Assembly: GCF_000407165.1 (NCBI RefSeq)
Contig: NZ_KE136479.1
Coordinates: 321,464 to 385,463, forward strand
Origin: Enterococcus haemoperoxidus ATCC BAA-382
GTDB taxonomy: Bacteria; Bacillota; Bacilli; Lactobacillales; Enterococcaceae
Direction: 5' to 3'
DNA length: 64,000 bases
The translations under genes and the position numbers were made by a program. The notes beneath the pieces are model-generated. The model saw nothing but the letters and a program-made list of their open reading frames with translations, ran no database searches and was not told the DNA's origin. Of this stretch, positions 9,547 to 19,038 are shown piece by piece (the first letter of the stretch is position 1; the number at the start of each line of letters is the position of its first letter).

Positions 9547-9690
9547 GATCTAGCTACACGAACTAGCTCTTCGGAAAAAAGATGAATAATGCTAGTGGCA
9601 AAAAGCGCCACAATCAGTATTCCCTATTTTTCTGTCAGAGCTGAACGAGTTCGTTCCGCTTTTCTGTATTCGCGGTTTTGTTTTCGCATT
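9547..9690. repeat. Long palindromic intergenic repeat, copy 2 (in the folT leader)
   Basis: Arms AGCTCTTCGGAAAAAAG (about 9565-9581) and TTTTTCTGTCAGAGCT (about 9628-9643), with an inner hairpin GTGGC/GCCAC. The TCTTCGGAAAAAAGAT...CAGAGCTGAACGAG blocks recur almost unchanged at 26.35-26.43 kb. This copy sits between the THF aptamer and the folT ribosome site. Confidence 0.7.
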
Positions 9691-9733
9691 CGCTGCATAT
9701 TTTGTGTAGCAGCTCTTAGAGGAGATGCTAGAA

Positions 9734-10270
9734 ATGAAGAAAAGAAAAATTGATACACGAACCATTACGCTGATGAGTTTATTGATTGCGTTAATGGTAG
9801 TTTTCACACGATTTATTTCGTTTGAAACCCAATTTTTACGAGTTAGTTTGACCTTTATTCCAGAGTCATTGATGGGCATTCTTTTTGGGCCATTCTGGAC
9901 TGGGATAGGCAGTGCCGTAGCGGATACAGTCGGTATGTTGTTATTTCCCAAAGGACCCTATTTTCCTGGGTTCACATTGAATGCATTTATTTCTGGTGCA
10001 ATTTATGGGTTCTTTTATTACAAGAAGGAATTAACTTGGAAACGAGTAATCATGGCGACGTTATCAGTCACTTTGATTATTCACATGTTTTTGACCCCAT
10101 TGTGGCTTGGACTGATGTACGGTGTGAATATTTCCAATCTTGCTTGGTGGGCACCTAGAATCGTGAAGAATATCATCTTTTTCCCGATACAAGTAGTTGC
10201 TACTTACTATTTAGGGAATAAAGTTCCTTATAAGCAATTTTTGAGTAAATCCTTAACAAATTTTAAATAA
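9734..10270 (+). CDS. folT: Folate ECF transporter S component
   Basis: Vitamin-binding membrane subunit of 178 aa with about five to six hydrophobic segments and the N-terminal motif TRTITLMSLLIALMVVFTRF typical of FolT. Other family features are FGPFWTGIGSAVADTVG and a charged C-terminal end. The start chosen is the ATG at 9734, 9 bp after TAGAGGAG; the ATG at 9725 abuts that ribosome site. Control by the THF riboswitch upstream supports folate or reduced folate as substrate. It is likely energised by EcfAA'T encoded elsewhere. Confidence 0.9.
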   Translation: MKKRKIDTRTITLMSLLIALMVVFTRFISFETQFLRVSLTFIPESLMGILFGPFWTGIGSAVADTVGMLLFPKGPYFPGFTLNAFISGAIYGFFYYKKELTWKRVIMATLSVTLIIHMFLTPLWLGLMYGVNISNLAWWAPRIVKNIIFFPIQVVATYYLGNKVPYKQFLSKSLTNFK

Positions 10271-10273
10271 AAA

Positions 10274-10317
10274 GAACCTCAAACTATCCTACATCCCAAG
10301 GAAGTTTGAGGTTTTTT
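10274..10317. terminator. Terminator between folT and the convergent ABC genes
   Basis: AACCTCAAACT and AGTTTGAGGTT form an 11 bp stem followed by T6. A-rich on the other side, so it may work both ways. Confidence 0.85.
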
Positions 10318-10331
10318 AATACCTATTCTAC

Positions 10332-12095
10332 TTATAATTGATTTTTAAACTGAGCGTCATATAACGCATGATAATAACCATCTTCTTTATGGATCAATTC
10401 ATCATGACTACCGATTTCAACCACAGAACCTTGATCCATGACTAAAATTTTATCTGCGTTTTTAATCGTGGAAAGACGGTGAGCGATTACGAAGCTTGTA
10501 CGGCCATCCATCATCTGTAAGAACGCATCTTGAATGTTTTTTTCCGTCAACGTATCAACAGAACTAGTCGCTTCGTCTAAAATCAACATGGGTGGGTCAC
10601 TGATCATTGTTCGAGCAATTGTCATCAGTTGTCTTTGGCCTTCGGAAATTTTGATTCCGCTAGCACCAATCAACGTATCTAAACCTTCAGGTAGACGGGT
10701 GACAAAATCAAAAATATAGGCTTTCTTCATAGCTGCTTCAATTTGCGCATCAGTTGCATCAGGTTTTCCATAAGTCAGATTATCCCGGATCGTACTATCA
10801 AATAACCAAGTGTCTTGTAGAACCATTCCAAAACTTTTCCGCAAGCTATCCCTTGTGACTTGGGTGATTTTGTGATCATCGATCGAAATTTGCCCGTTGT
10901 CTACTTCATAAAAACGCATTAATAAATTAACTAGTGTTGATTTACCAGCACCTGTTTTTCCGACGATAGCAATAGTTTCTCCTGGAAGAACCGTTAAGTT
11001 AAAATCTTGAATCAATGGATTTGATGGTGTATAAGCGAAATCTACATGATCGAACACCACTTTACCAGTAACCTCAGTTAACGCAAATGCATGTTCACCA
11101 TCTGGTTTTTCTTCAGGTTGACTGATAATTTCAAAGGTCCGATCAAGTCCTGCTAAAGCAGTTTGAATTTGGGTTGTGATTCCAGATAATTCGATAAAAG
11201 GTTTAGAGAATTGGCTAGAATAAATCGTAAAACTAGAAATAACACCGATCGTGATAGCTTGATGACCACTTAACAATAACAAACCTCCAACAAGACCAAT
11301 AGATAAGTAAGCTAAATGATCGATAAAACGTGACAGTGGGTTTGTTAGTGAAGATGAAAACTGTGCTTTTTGACCACGTACATATAACGTTTGATTCAAA
11401 GCTTCAAAGCGTTGCTGAGAAACATTTTCTTGCTGAAAGGCTTTGACGATTTTTTGATTACCAACCATTTCAGACACATATCCAGAAATTTCACCTACGA
11501 TTTTTTGCTGAGCGGAAAAATTTTTCTGTGATGATTTTGCAACGACCCAATTAACTAGAAAAATAATTGGTGTCGCAATCAACACAACTGCAGTAAGGAT
11601 TGGGCTTAATTTAAGCATAAAGAAAAATGCAATGATCACCACAGATAATCCTGAGAATAATTGGTTAAAAACAGCAGAGCTAGCCACAGAAATATTATCC
11701 ATATCATTTGTAAAACGGCTGACAATATTACCATGAGAAGTTTGGTCATAATAATTTAAAGGCAGACGATTTAAATGAGCGAAGGCATCTTTTCTCAGTT
11801 CTGCAACTGAAAGATAAGAAACACGGTTACCTAAACGCTGAATCAACCATTGGCTGATCACTGTAATCACTAAAATAACAGCTAAAGTGCTCAGAAATTT
11901 CAAAAGAATCGAGAAATCAACATTACCTTTTGCAATCATTGTATCAACTGATTTTCCCATATAGTAAGTCATCAAAACAGTTGTTAATCCACTAAGAATA
12001 CCCAGAATAACGGCAGCAATCATTTCCTTAGGATATCGGAGCAAATAGGGCATGAAACGAGTAAATGAACTAATTGTTGTTTTTTTCGTTGTCAT
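10332..12095 (-). CDS. ABC exporter half-transporter, canonical-site subunit
   Basis: 587 aa: six-helix type I exporter membrane domain followed by an ATPase domain with Walker A GKTGAGKST, signature SEGQRQLMTIA, Walker B LILDEATSSVD (catalytic Glu present) and H-loop VIAHRLSTI. It is the partner of the upstream gene, whose stop overlaps its ATG (TCATGA). The pairing of one canonical and one degenerate ATPase is typical of heterodimeric multidrug exporters such as LmrCD, BmrCD or EfrAB; the specific substrate is not evident. Confidence 0.88.
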   Translation of the reverse strand: MTTKKTTISSFTRFMPYLLRYPKEMIAAVILGILSGLTTVLMTYYMGKSVDTMIAKGNVDFSILLKFLSTLAVILVITVISQWLIQRLGNRVSYLSVAELRKDAFAHLNRLPLNYYDQTSHGNIVSRFTNDMDNISVASSAVFNQLFSGLSVVIIAFFFMLKLSPILTAVVLIATPIIFLVNWVVAKSSQKNFSAQQKIVGEISGYVSEMVGNQKIVKAFQQENVSQQRFEALNQTLYVRGQKAQFSSSLTNPLSRFIDHLAYLSIGLVGGLLLLSGHQAITIGVISSFTIYSSQFSKPFIELSGITTQIQTALAGLDRTFEIISQPEEKPDGEHAFALTEVTGKVVFDHVDFAYTPSNPLIQDFNLTVLPGETIAIVGKTGAGKSTLVNLLMRFYEVDNGQISIDDHKITQVTRDSLRKSFGMVLQDTWLFDSTIRDNLTYGKPDATDAQIEAAMKKAYIFDFVTRLPEGLDTLIGASGIKISEGQRQLMTIARTMISDPPMLILDEATSSVDTLTEKNIQDAFLQMMDGRTSFVIAHRLSTIKNADKILVMDQGSVVEIGSHDELIHKEDGYYHALYDAQFKNQL

Positions 12096-13816
12096 GATAT
12101 AGTTTCCTCCTCTTGTGAAGCAACAATTTCTTGGTAGGCTTCTGAATAGTGTAATAATTCTTCGTGAGTTCCTAGACCAACTTGTTTTCCACTAGCCAAA
12201 ACTAGAATTTGATCCGCTTGTTGAATCGAACTGATTCGTTGTGAAATTAAAATCAGGGTCGTTTCTTTTAAATCTTGACGTAAAGCTGTTCGCAAGTTTA
12301 GATCTGTTTGATAATCTAGAGCACTTAAAGAGTCATCTAAAATTAAAACGTCTGGTTTATGAATCAAGGCACGGGCAATCGTTAAACGCTGTTTTTGACC
12401 ACCAGAAAAATTTTTCCCGCCTTCGTATACGATTGTATCTAGACCGTCACTTAGGTTTTCAACGAAATCTTTGCACTGAGCAGTTTCTAATGCTTGCCAG
12501 CATTCTTCATCCGTCGCGTTTTCTTTGCCCCATTGAAGATTTTCTCGAATCGTTCCCGTAAATAAAACAGCGGTTTGAGGTGTAATTGCGATTTTTTTGC
12601 GTAGTTTATCTAGAGGCCAGTCACGGACATTGAGACCATCAACAAATAGATTTCCTTCGCTCGTATCATAAAAACGAGGAATTAATTGTGTTAAGGTGCT
12701 TTTACCACCGCCAGTGGGTCCAGTGATACCTAACACAGAATTTGCTGGAATCTTCAAAGAAATATCAGTCAGTGCTAATCCTGCAGATGGTTGATAGCGA
12801 AATGAGACATGATCGAATACAATTCCTGCTGTTTGTCCTTTTATAGAAATATCCTCATTATCTGATTGAATACTTGGCTCTACAGATAATACTTCACTAA
12901 CTCTTGACGCAGAGGCAGAAGCACGAGTAAAAATGATAACCAAATTTGACACAACAATCAAAGCAAGCAACATTTGATTCATATAGTTGATCAAAGCCAA
13001 TACCTCACCTTGTTGTAATCCACCAATTTCGACTTTGATACCGCCGAGATATAGCAAAGCTAAAATACCAAGATTCATTACTAGGGTAGTAGCAGGAGTT
13101 AATAAGGCTGAAATGTTAGAAACACGAATATAAATAGAAGAAAGATCATCCGTTACTTCATTGACATGCTTTTCTTCGGTTTTTTTTCTAGCAAAAGCCC
13201 GAATGACACGAACACCACTTAAATTTTGACTGATTTGTCTGTTTAACAAATCCAACTTTTCTTGTACTTTTTTATATAAGGGCACTGTCGTTTTTATAAT
13301 GAAATAAAGAATAAGGCAAAAGATTGGCAGCATAAGTAGAAAAATCAATCCCATTTGCACATTGATATAAAAAGCCATTATGACAGAACCAATACTTAAA
13401 AAAGGTGCACGAATCACAAGGCGAATCAACATGGCTAAAGCCAATTGTAACTGATTGATGTCATTGGTCATACGCGTAATCAAAGTGTCAGTTCCAAAAC
13501 TATTTAATTCCGCATGGGAAAGCTGGTTGATTTTTTTCATTAACTGATTTCTCAACTCTGTTCCAAAACCTTGAGACGCAACTGAGGAATAATATTGACA
13601 GATCATGACACAGATTAATCCAATCACAGACATCAAAAGCATCCATCCAGCCATTTGTAGCACATAAGATCGGTCATTATTTCTGATCCCTTGATCCACT
13701 AAACGAGCCATAAATAAGGGCAAAACTAATTCAAAACAAGCTTCTAAAAACTTGAAAAAAGGTCCAAGAATAATTTGCTTGCGGTATTTCTTTGCATAAG
13801 TAAGTAGACTGAACAT
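12092..13816 (-). CDS. ABC exporter half-transporter, degenerate-site subunit
   Basis: 574 aa: type I exporter membrane domain plus ATPase. Walker A GPTGGGKST and signature FSGGQKQRLTIA are intact, but the Walker B end is LILDDSLSALD, with Asp in place of the catalytic Glu, and the H-loop reads LISQRISSI with Gln instead of His. This marks it as the non-hydrolysing half of a heterodimer with the next gene. The start is the ATG at 13816 after TAGGAGGA; the in-frame ATG at 13852 lacks a ribosome site. The 4-base overlap indicates a two-gene operon. Confidence 0.88.
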   Translation of the reverse strand: MFSLLTYAKKYRKQIILGPFFKFLEACFELVLPLFMARLVDQGIRNNDRSYVLQMAGWMLLMSVIGLICVMICQYYSSVASQGFGTELRNQLMKKINQLSHAELNSFGTDTLITRMTNDINQLQLALAMLIRLVIRAPFLSIGSVIMAFYINVQMGLIFLLMLPIFCLILYFIIKTTVPLYKKVQEKLDLLNRQISQNLSGVRVIRAFARKKTEEKHVNEVTDDLSSIYIRVSNISALLTPATTLVMNLGILALLYLGGIKVEIGGLQQGEVLALINYMNQMLLALIVVSNLVIIFTRASASASRVSEVLSVEPSIQSDNEDISIKGQTAGIVFDHVSFRYQPSAGLALTDISLKIPANSVLGITGPTGGGKSTLTQLIPRFYDTSEGNLFVDGLNVRDWPLDKLRKKIAITPQTAVLFTGTIRENLQWGKENATDEECWQALETAQCKDFVENLSDGLDTIVYEGGKNFSGGQKQRLTIARALIHKPDVLILDDSLSALDYQTDLNLRTALRQDLKETTLILISQRISSIQQADQILVLASGKQVGLGTHEELLHYSEAYQEIVASQEEETIS

Positions 13817-14066
13817 GGGATTCCTCCTAAGTTTAAAAGTGTGCCGGCTCAATTATCTTTTCCGAGAAGTTAGTCTGCAAAACGAAAGACTACATGCTAA
13901 CATCTTTTTGTTTTAGCTGAAAATAAACGGATAATGAGCGGATTATTCTTATAAAAAGATTTCTCTTCTATTGTATATCAATTTTTCTTGATAATAAAGT
14001 TGCTCGCACAAACCTATAGTTCTTTGATACAATAAATAGCAAATGCTTATTTAAAGGAGAAAATAT

Positions 14067-14912
14067 ATGAATGAATTTATTAAAATCGTTTTATTATTTT
14101 TTATCTACTCGTTTATCGGTTGGTTGTGGGAGACCGTTTATTGCTCATTAAAAGCTGGTAAGTTTGTGTATCGAGGCTTTTTATTAGGACCCTATTGTCC
14201 AATCTACGGTTTTGGTATTTTAGGCGTTCTCTATTTTTTAGAGCCACTAAAACAAAATATTGTCATTTTATATTTATTATCAACGATTTTAGTTACTATT
14301 TTGGAGTATATCACGAGTTACGGGTTAGAAAAGTTATTTCATGCTTCTTGGTGGGATTATAAAGATGTACCACTGAATATTAATGGGCGCGTCGCTTTGC
14401 CTGTTTCGTTATTTTGGGGAATCGGTTGTGTACTGATCGTACGTGTCATCCATCCCAAAGTGATGTTATTCGAACGATTTTTATCTGAAAAATTTGGTAT
14501 TCTGCTACCAATTATTTTATTGCTCCTGATCGTGAGTGATTTGTTTTATACTTTAGTAAACATGCAGTCTTTTAAAAAAGTCACGGCACAAATCAGTACA
14601 GCGGTAGAAGATCGCAAACAAGAACTATCTGCTGTGTTGACTGAAAAACGGGATGAACTGTCTGCTAATCTAACCGAACTAAAACAATCTGTGTCAGAAG
14701 AATTCAATGAGCGCAAGCAGCTAAAAGCAGCTGAAAGAACTTCTTGGTTGGAAGAGTTTAAAGACACACCAACAATCAAAAAATTATTAACACATATGAG
14801 CTTCAATCAAAAACGGTGGGTACGAAATTATCCCAATTTAAAGTTGAAAAATGTGAAAAATCCTTCTGAAGTTCAACAAATCATCAATAAAAACAAAAAA
14901 AATAGTAAGTAA
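14067..14912 (+). CDS. Membrane protein of the putative ABC-transporter type IV family (PF06541-like)
   Basis: 281 aa with four to five N-terminal hydrophobic segments (to about residue 165) and a charged, coiled-coil-prone cytoplasmic tail. The opening YSFIGWLWETVYCSLK, then RGFLLGPYCPIYGFG and ITSYGLEKLFHASWWDY, fit the Firmicute family named putative ABC transporter permease (CmpB type). Biochemical role unknown. It follows AAAGGAG and stands alone. Confidence 0.75.
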   Translation: MNEFIKIVLLFFIYSFIGWLWETVYCSLKAGKFVYRGFLLGPYCPIYGFGILGVLYFLEPLKQNIVILYLLSTILVTILEYITSYGLEKLFHASWWDYKDVPLNINGRVALPVSLFWGIGCVLIVRVIHPKVMLFERFLSEKFGILLPIILLLLIVSDLFYTLVNMQSFKKVTAQISTAVEDRKQELSAVLTEKRDELSANLTELKQSVSEEFNERKQLKAAERTSWLEEFKDTPTIKKLLTHMSFNQKRWVRNYPNLKLKNVKNPSEVQQIINKNKKNSK

Positions 14913-15149
14913 TATGTATTGAGTATAACAGTCTGTTTTAGTGTTCCATAATTGATAGAAACCTTGATTTATATGGGTATTTATGAGACTATCAGAAATA
15001 AAATGAGGCGAATTAAAGCGAACAATGTTACAGGAAAAGGGCTGTTTTCGCTAAAACGTAACAAATTGTAACAGTATTGAAATAAAATAAGCCCTATAGA
15101 TTAGTATAATAGGTGGAGTTGGATTTAGTTAGGAAAGGTGTTGGATTCA

Positions 15150-16316
15150 GTGAAAGTAAAAAAATTGATACCATTTTTAGCTGCTATCATGCTAGTAAAT
15201 GTCGCTCTTCCAATTGGAGCCGCAGCAGAGTCATTAGACGAGCTGAAGGATAAAGAGGCGCAAGCTTCACAAACGGGAGCATCACTTAGCGAAGATATCA
15301 ATACAGCTTTGAATGATGTTAATGAAAAATACGCTGAAATTGAAAAACTCAAATTAGATATTTCAAAAGCTGAAGAAACAATCAAAAACTCTGAAGCTGA
15401 AATCACAGTGACAGAACAAAGTATTGCACGCCGTAAAGAAGTCGTTGGAAATCGTATGAAAGATGTCCAGCTAAGCGGGGAACAACGTACATGGCAAGTA
15501 TTATTAGATGCTGAAAGTGTATCAGATTTCTTTAATAAAGCGTATGCGATGACTATTTTACAAAATGCAGAAAAAGAAAAAATCGATCGTCTATCTGAAG
15601 ATAAAGAAAAATTATCTGAGCTTCAAGAAACTGTAAAAAATAAACAAGAAGAATTACAAACCAACGAATCAAAATTACAGGATGAAGCATCAGCAATGAA
15701 TGAACAAGTTGTAACCTTAAAACAGCAATTATCTGATAATCAAGAAGCGTTACAACAAATTGCCAGCCAAAAACAGACTGAAGAAAAACGAATCACTGAT
15801 GAGAAAAAAGCAGCTGAAGCTCGCAAACAACAAGAGGCAGCTAAAGAAGCTCAAAGAAAAGCTGATATTGTTTCATCGTCAAGCTCAAGCAACAGTTCTT
15901 CATCAAGTAGTGAGTCAAGCGACAGTTCAAGCTCTAGTTCTAGCAGTGAAGAACAACCAGTCGTTACACCTCCATCTCAACCAGAAGAAGTACCAAGCAC
16001 TGGTGGAGAGACGGGGAATGGTGAAGCAAATGGTCGTGTTCTATACATGCAATCAACAGCTTACTCATGGAGAGAAGCAGGTTCTGGCTTTATTACAGCA
16101 ACAGGGATTGATCTTCGCTCACAAAGCAATGTGATTGCAGTTGACCCAAGCGTGATTCCGCTAGGTTCACTTGTTCAAGTAGAAGGCTATGGATTTGCAG
16201 TTGCTGGTGATACTGGCGGCGCAATCAAAGGCAATATCATTGACGTTCATTTCCCTACAGTTGACCAATGTTTAACATGGGGACGTAGAAATAATGTTAA
16301 AGTCACAATTCAATAA
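15150..16316 (+). CDS. Secreted cell-wall protein with coiled-coil domain and C-terminal 3D domain
   Basis: About 388 aa. Basic N-terminus and hydrophobic core form a signal peptide ending near AAAES. Next comes a long coiled coil (about residues 30-235, PcsB/SagA-like), then a Ser-rich linker, a Pro-rich stretch, and a C-terminal 3D domain (from about VLYMQSTAYS) with the Asp motifs VDPSVIPLGS, AGDTGGAIKG and IDVHFP. Such domains occur in lytic transglycosylase-like and stationary-phase proteins (YocH, SalB type). Starts GTG 15138, TTG 15141 and GTG 15150 are all possible; 15150 gives the best spacing from AGGAAAGG and a compact MKVKK signal start. Confidence 0.85.
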   Translation: MKVKKLIPFLAAIMLVNVALPIGAAAESLDELKDKEAQASQTGASLSEDINTALNDVNEKYAEIEKLKLDISKAEETIKNSEAEITVTEQSIARRKEVVGNRMKDVQLSGEQRTWQVLLDAESVSDFFNKAYAMTILQNAEKEKIDRLSEDKEKLSELQETVKNKQEELQTNESKLQDEASAMNEQVVTLKQQLSDNQEALQQIASQKQTEEKRITDEKKAAEARKQQEAAKEAQRKADIVSSSSSSNSSSSSSESSDSSSSSSSSEEQPVVTPPSQPEEVPSTGGETGNGEANGRVLYMQSTAYSWREAGSGFITATGIDLRSQSNVIAVDPSVIPLGSLVQVEGYGFAVAGDTGGAIKGNIIDVHFPTVDQCLTWGRRNNVKVTIQ

Positions 16317-16322
16317 AACAAT

Positions 16323-16350
16323 GAAGACGCTCATTGAGCGTCTTTTTTTT
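16323..16350 (+). terminator. Terminator after the 3D-domain gene
   Basis: AGACGCTCA and TGAGCGTCT form a short-loop stem followed by T8. Confidence 0.92.
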
Positions 16351-16357
16351 GTGGGTG

Positions 16358-16678
16358 GAACCAAAACTAAAGATTAGTTTTATTTCGCGCACTAGATACG
16401 AATAAACGGCGAGAAAAAACAGCTACTATGCTTCGATCACATCGAATTCTAAGTGCTAAAGCACTAAGTTTTGAAGGCTTCGGAAATACGCTGAAATTGT
16501 TGTAAAACACAGTGAATATAATGAACTGATGTTGCGCAATACTACTCGTTCACAAAAATTTGAAGAGCACCAAGTAGGTACCAACTATCATCAGTTCACA
16601 AGCTCACTGTGAAACTTGGCAATTTTCGTGAAGACCCTCTTATTTTTCTGATCTAAACGCTTTCGTCTCGACCTCATT
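16358..16678. repeat. Long palindromic intergenic repeat, copy 3 (enlarged)
   Basis: Shares the outer arms of copy 1 (AATAAACGGCGAGAAAAAACAG on the left, CTAAACGCTTTCGTCTCG on the right) and the middle block GGCTTCGGAAATACGCTG against CTCTTATTTTTCTGA. Inside it carries two further nested inverted repeats, CACAGTGA/TCACTGTG and TGAACTGATG/CATCAGTTCA. It fills most of the 508 bp gap; nothing else is seen there apart from the terminator and the upstream region of the next gene. Confidence 0.7.
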
Positions 16679-16824
16679 TTGTAAGAAAAGCAATTTTTGT
16701 TAGAGAACTGAATGGAATCACAAGCGCTTCATTCTAATTATTAAAACAAATTAAAAAAAAAGTGAATGTAATGCATTAAAGAAAAATAAATGTTACACTT
16801 CAATAAAGAAAGTGAGGAATAACA

Positions 16825-17394
16825 ATGATTCGTTTTGCAACAAAAGAAGACGGAGAGGCTATTGCTCCGTTAATTTTAGTTATTTTAAAAGATATGGAAT
16901 TACCTTTATTGGAAATCATTCCAGAAGAAACGCTTTTGGCTGTCTTGGCTGAAGCAGTAGAAGATCCAATCTATCGTTATGGCTATAAACGAGGATTAGT
17001 GTATGAAGAAGATGGACAGGTTGCTGGAATTGCATTTGGTTATCCAAATGAAGATGAGCCAATAATTGATGAACCACTAAAAAAAGTTTTAAGTAAATAC
17101 AATTTGGATGAAGAAATCAGAATATTTATCGACCCCGAAACATTGCCGAATGAATGGTATTTAGATTCGATTTCTGTCGATGAAAAATATCGTGGAACAG
17201 GAATTGGGTCTAAATTACTAGATGCTTTGCCAAAAATGGCTAAAAGAGATGGTAAAGAGATTATTGGATTAAGTGTGGATAAAGGAAATCCTAATGCTAA
17301 AAAATTGTATAGCCGTAAAGGCTTTAAAGATGTTACTGAGATGATGATCAGTGGCCATCTGTACGATCATATGCAGAAAAAAATCAGCGAATAA
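16825..17394 (+). CDS. GNAT family N-acetyltransferase
   Basis: 189 aa. The acetyl-CoA binding core is seen as LDSISVDEKYRGTGIGSKLLDALP (split: LDSISVDEKY, RGTGIGSKLL), followed by GLSVDKGNPNAKKLYSRKGF, both standard GNAT motifs. Long N-terminal half compared with minimal members. Substrate unknown. Starts after GTGAGGAATAACA and ends in its own terminator. Confidence 0.85.
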   Translation: MIRFATKEDGEAIAPLILVILKDMELPLLEIIPEETLLAVLAEAVEDPIYRYGYKRGLVYEEDGQVAGIAFGYPNEDEPIIDEPLKKVLSKYNLDEEIRIFIDPETLPNEWYLDSISVDEKYRGTGIGSKLLDALPKMAKRDGKEIIGLSVDKGNPNAKKLYSRKGFKDVTEMMISGHLYDHMQKKISE

Positions 17395-17411
17395 CACTCG
17401 CTGATTTTTAC
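17378..17411. terminator. Terminator overlapping the GNAT stop codon
   Basis: AAAAATCAGCG and CGCTGATTTTTA pair around the TAA stop; A/T-rich on both sides, so it may serve the converging gene too. Confidence 0.8.
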
Positions 17412-17417
17412 TTTATA

Positions 17418-17936
17418 TTAACAAGTTCCCCAACCAATGATTGGTTTATGATTCTGATTCTTTTTTTTATTATACAACCAATAATCTAAGACGGCAGCAA
17501 CACAAATACATAACGGCGCATCTTCATCATCAGCAACTTCCAAGCTAAAGTAATTACCAGAAAAAAGAGTTGCTTTACTCATTTCCATCACTTTGCGATT
17601 GACTTGATAAATGGAATAACGATGATTCCTAATATCGCCTAAAACAGTCCAATGCATATGTTGAATATAATAAAAATCAGCATTTAAATTTAAGATTTTT
17701 CTTAGGACACCAACTTTTTCAAATCCTTTATACAAATCAAAACGTGAACCAAAGGCAAATGATGTCTGCCTGATACTAGCAACTAACTCACCACTCATCG
17801 TGTATAAAGAAAGTGCGTCTCCACGTGTTCCCCAGCGGCCAACAAGTAAGAAAATGGACTTGCCGTCTTCGTCTTTGACAAGGGTTCTTGTGACCTTACT
17901 CAATTGTTGTTCTTGAATAAAAAACTCAGACACCAT
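17418..17936 (-). CDS. LURP-one-related (YxjI-like) protein
   Basis: 172 aa, beta-rich with repeated short strands (LSLYTMSGELVASIRQ, GVLRKILNLNADFYYI, WTVLGDIRNHRYSIYQ). This is the tubby-like LOR/YxjI pattern of Firmicute proteins of unknown role. No signal peptide. A HAD phosphatase gene lies 39 bp upstream on the same strand, so they may be cotranscribed. Confidence 0.7.
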   Translation of the reverse strand: MVSEFFIQEQQLSKVTRTLVKDEDGKSIFLLVGRWGTRGDALSLYTMSGELVASIRQTSFAFGSRFDLYKGFEKVGVLRKILNLNADFYYIQHMHWTVLGDIRNHRYSIYQVNRKVMEMSKATLFSGNYFSLEVADDEDAPLCICVAAVLDYWLYNKKKNQNHKPIIGWGTC

Positions 17937-17975
17937 ATCTCACCTCTTTTCGTTATTGTTAAGCAGCTTGAACGA

Positions 17976-18845
17976 TTATAAATCTTCCCTGATTGCTCGT
18001 AAAATCGCTTCACCTACACCATTATCTAAATTGGTAGAAGTAATATATTTGGCATGATCTTTTACTTCCAACTCGGCATTTCCCATTGCGAAACTAACGT
18101 CGGCCCATTGCAACATACTGACGTCATTAAAGTTATCACCGATCGTCATGACTTCTTTTTCGGAAATCCCACGTTCTTTTGCGACATGAGCCACTGCAAT
18201 TCCTTTTTGTGCATTTTTATGATTGACTTCAATATTATTTTGAGCAGAAGAAGTAACAACTAAGTCTGCAAGTCCCCTGATTTGAGTACTTGCAGGAGCT
18301 AGTACTTTAGGTCCTTCCATGCTAAAACCAATGATTTTCAAAACTTCGATATCTTTTTGTTGAATCAAGGTACGCATATCTTCGATATAAGTAATATCCA
18401 ACAATGATAAATGAGCTGCAGCCATCGCAATTGCTACTTTATAGGTCAAATGTGGCATTGTAGTGGCGATATGAGAAGCAAAATTTTCAATTCTTTTTTC
18501 TTGTTGTTCAGAGTATATCCCTTTATTAGTCGACACTTCAAAATAAATGTCATTGGCATCTAATATATCTAAGATGTCATTGGCTGTCTTTTTTTCGATT
18601 CCAGCAGTGAATAGTGAGTTACCTGCTTTATCAAAAACTTTAGCACCATTTAAAGTAATCATCGCGCATTCGATCCCAGCTTCTTCTAAAGCAGGTTTAG
18701 CCTCTGCGTATGCTCGGCCAGTGGCAACCATAAATTCGATCCCTAGACGTTCGGCTTCTCTAATAGCAGAAACATTGTCCTTTGAAATCCCCATTTTTGA
18801 ATCCAGTAGTGTTCCATCCATATCTGAAGCAATCAATTTAATCAT
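17976..18845 (-). CDS. HAD superfamily Cof-type sugar-phosphate phosphatase
   Basis: 289 aa, with motif I DMDGTLLD at residues 8-15, motif II ATGRAY, and motifs III/IV seen as GIAVAHVAKERGI and GDNFNDVSML. The alpha/beta cap (IIB) lies between motifs II and III. Cof/YidA-type enzymes dephosphorylate small metabolites; the substrate cannot be predicted. Confidence 0.9.
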   Translation of the reverse strand: MIKLIASDMDGTLLDSKMGISKDNVSAIREAERLGIEFMVATGRAYAEAKPALEEAGIECAMITLNGAKVFDKAGNSLFTAGIEKKTANDILDILDANDIYFEVSTNKGIYSEQQEKRIENFASHIATTMPHLTYKVAIAMAAAHLSLLDITYIEDMRTLIQQKDIEVLKIIGFSMEGPKVLAPASTQIRGLADLVVTSSAQNNIEVNHKNAQKGIAVAHVAKERGISEKEVMTIGDNFNDVSMLQWADVSFAMGNAELEVKDHAKYITSTNLDNGVGEAILRAIREDL

Positions 18846-19038
18846 AAAATTTTCTACCCCTCGTTTATTTAACTTATCTATAGTTTACCATGTTTTTTCC
18901 ATTTCAGTGCAGAAAAAATTCTCTTGTCACATCTTAAAAAATCAGATATGCTAAAAGTGTAAAAGAAAATTGTCAGAATAGAAGCTTTACTTATTAAGAG
19001 TTAAATATTGGAATCAATCTAATCAAGGAGGGCAACTA

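Noticed and set aside
15870-15960. Ser-rich stretch as a serine-rich adhesin repeat
   Set aside because: It is only about 30 residues and joins a coiled coil to a 3D domain, so it is a linker.
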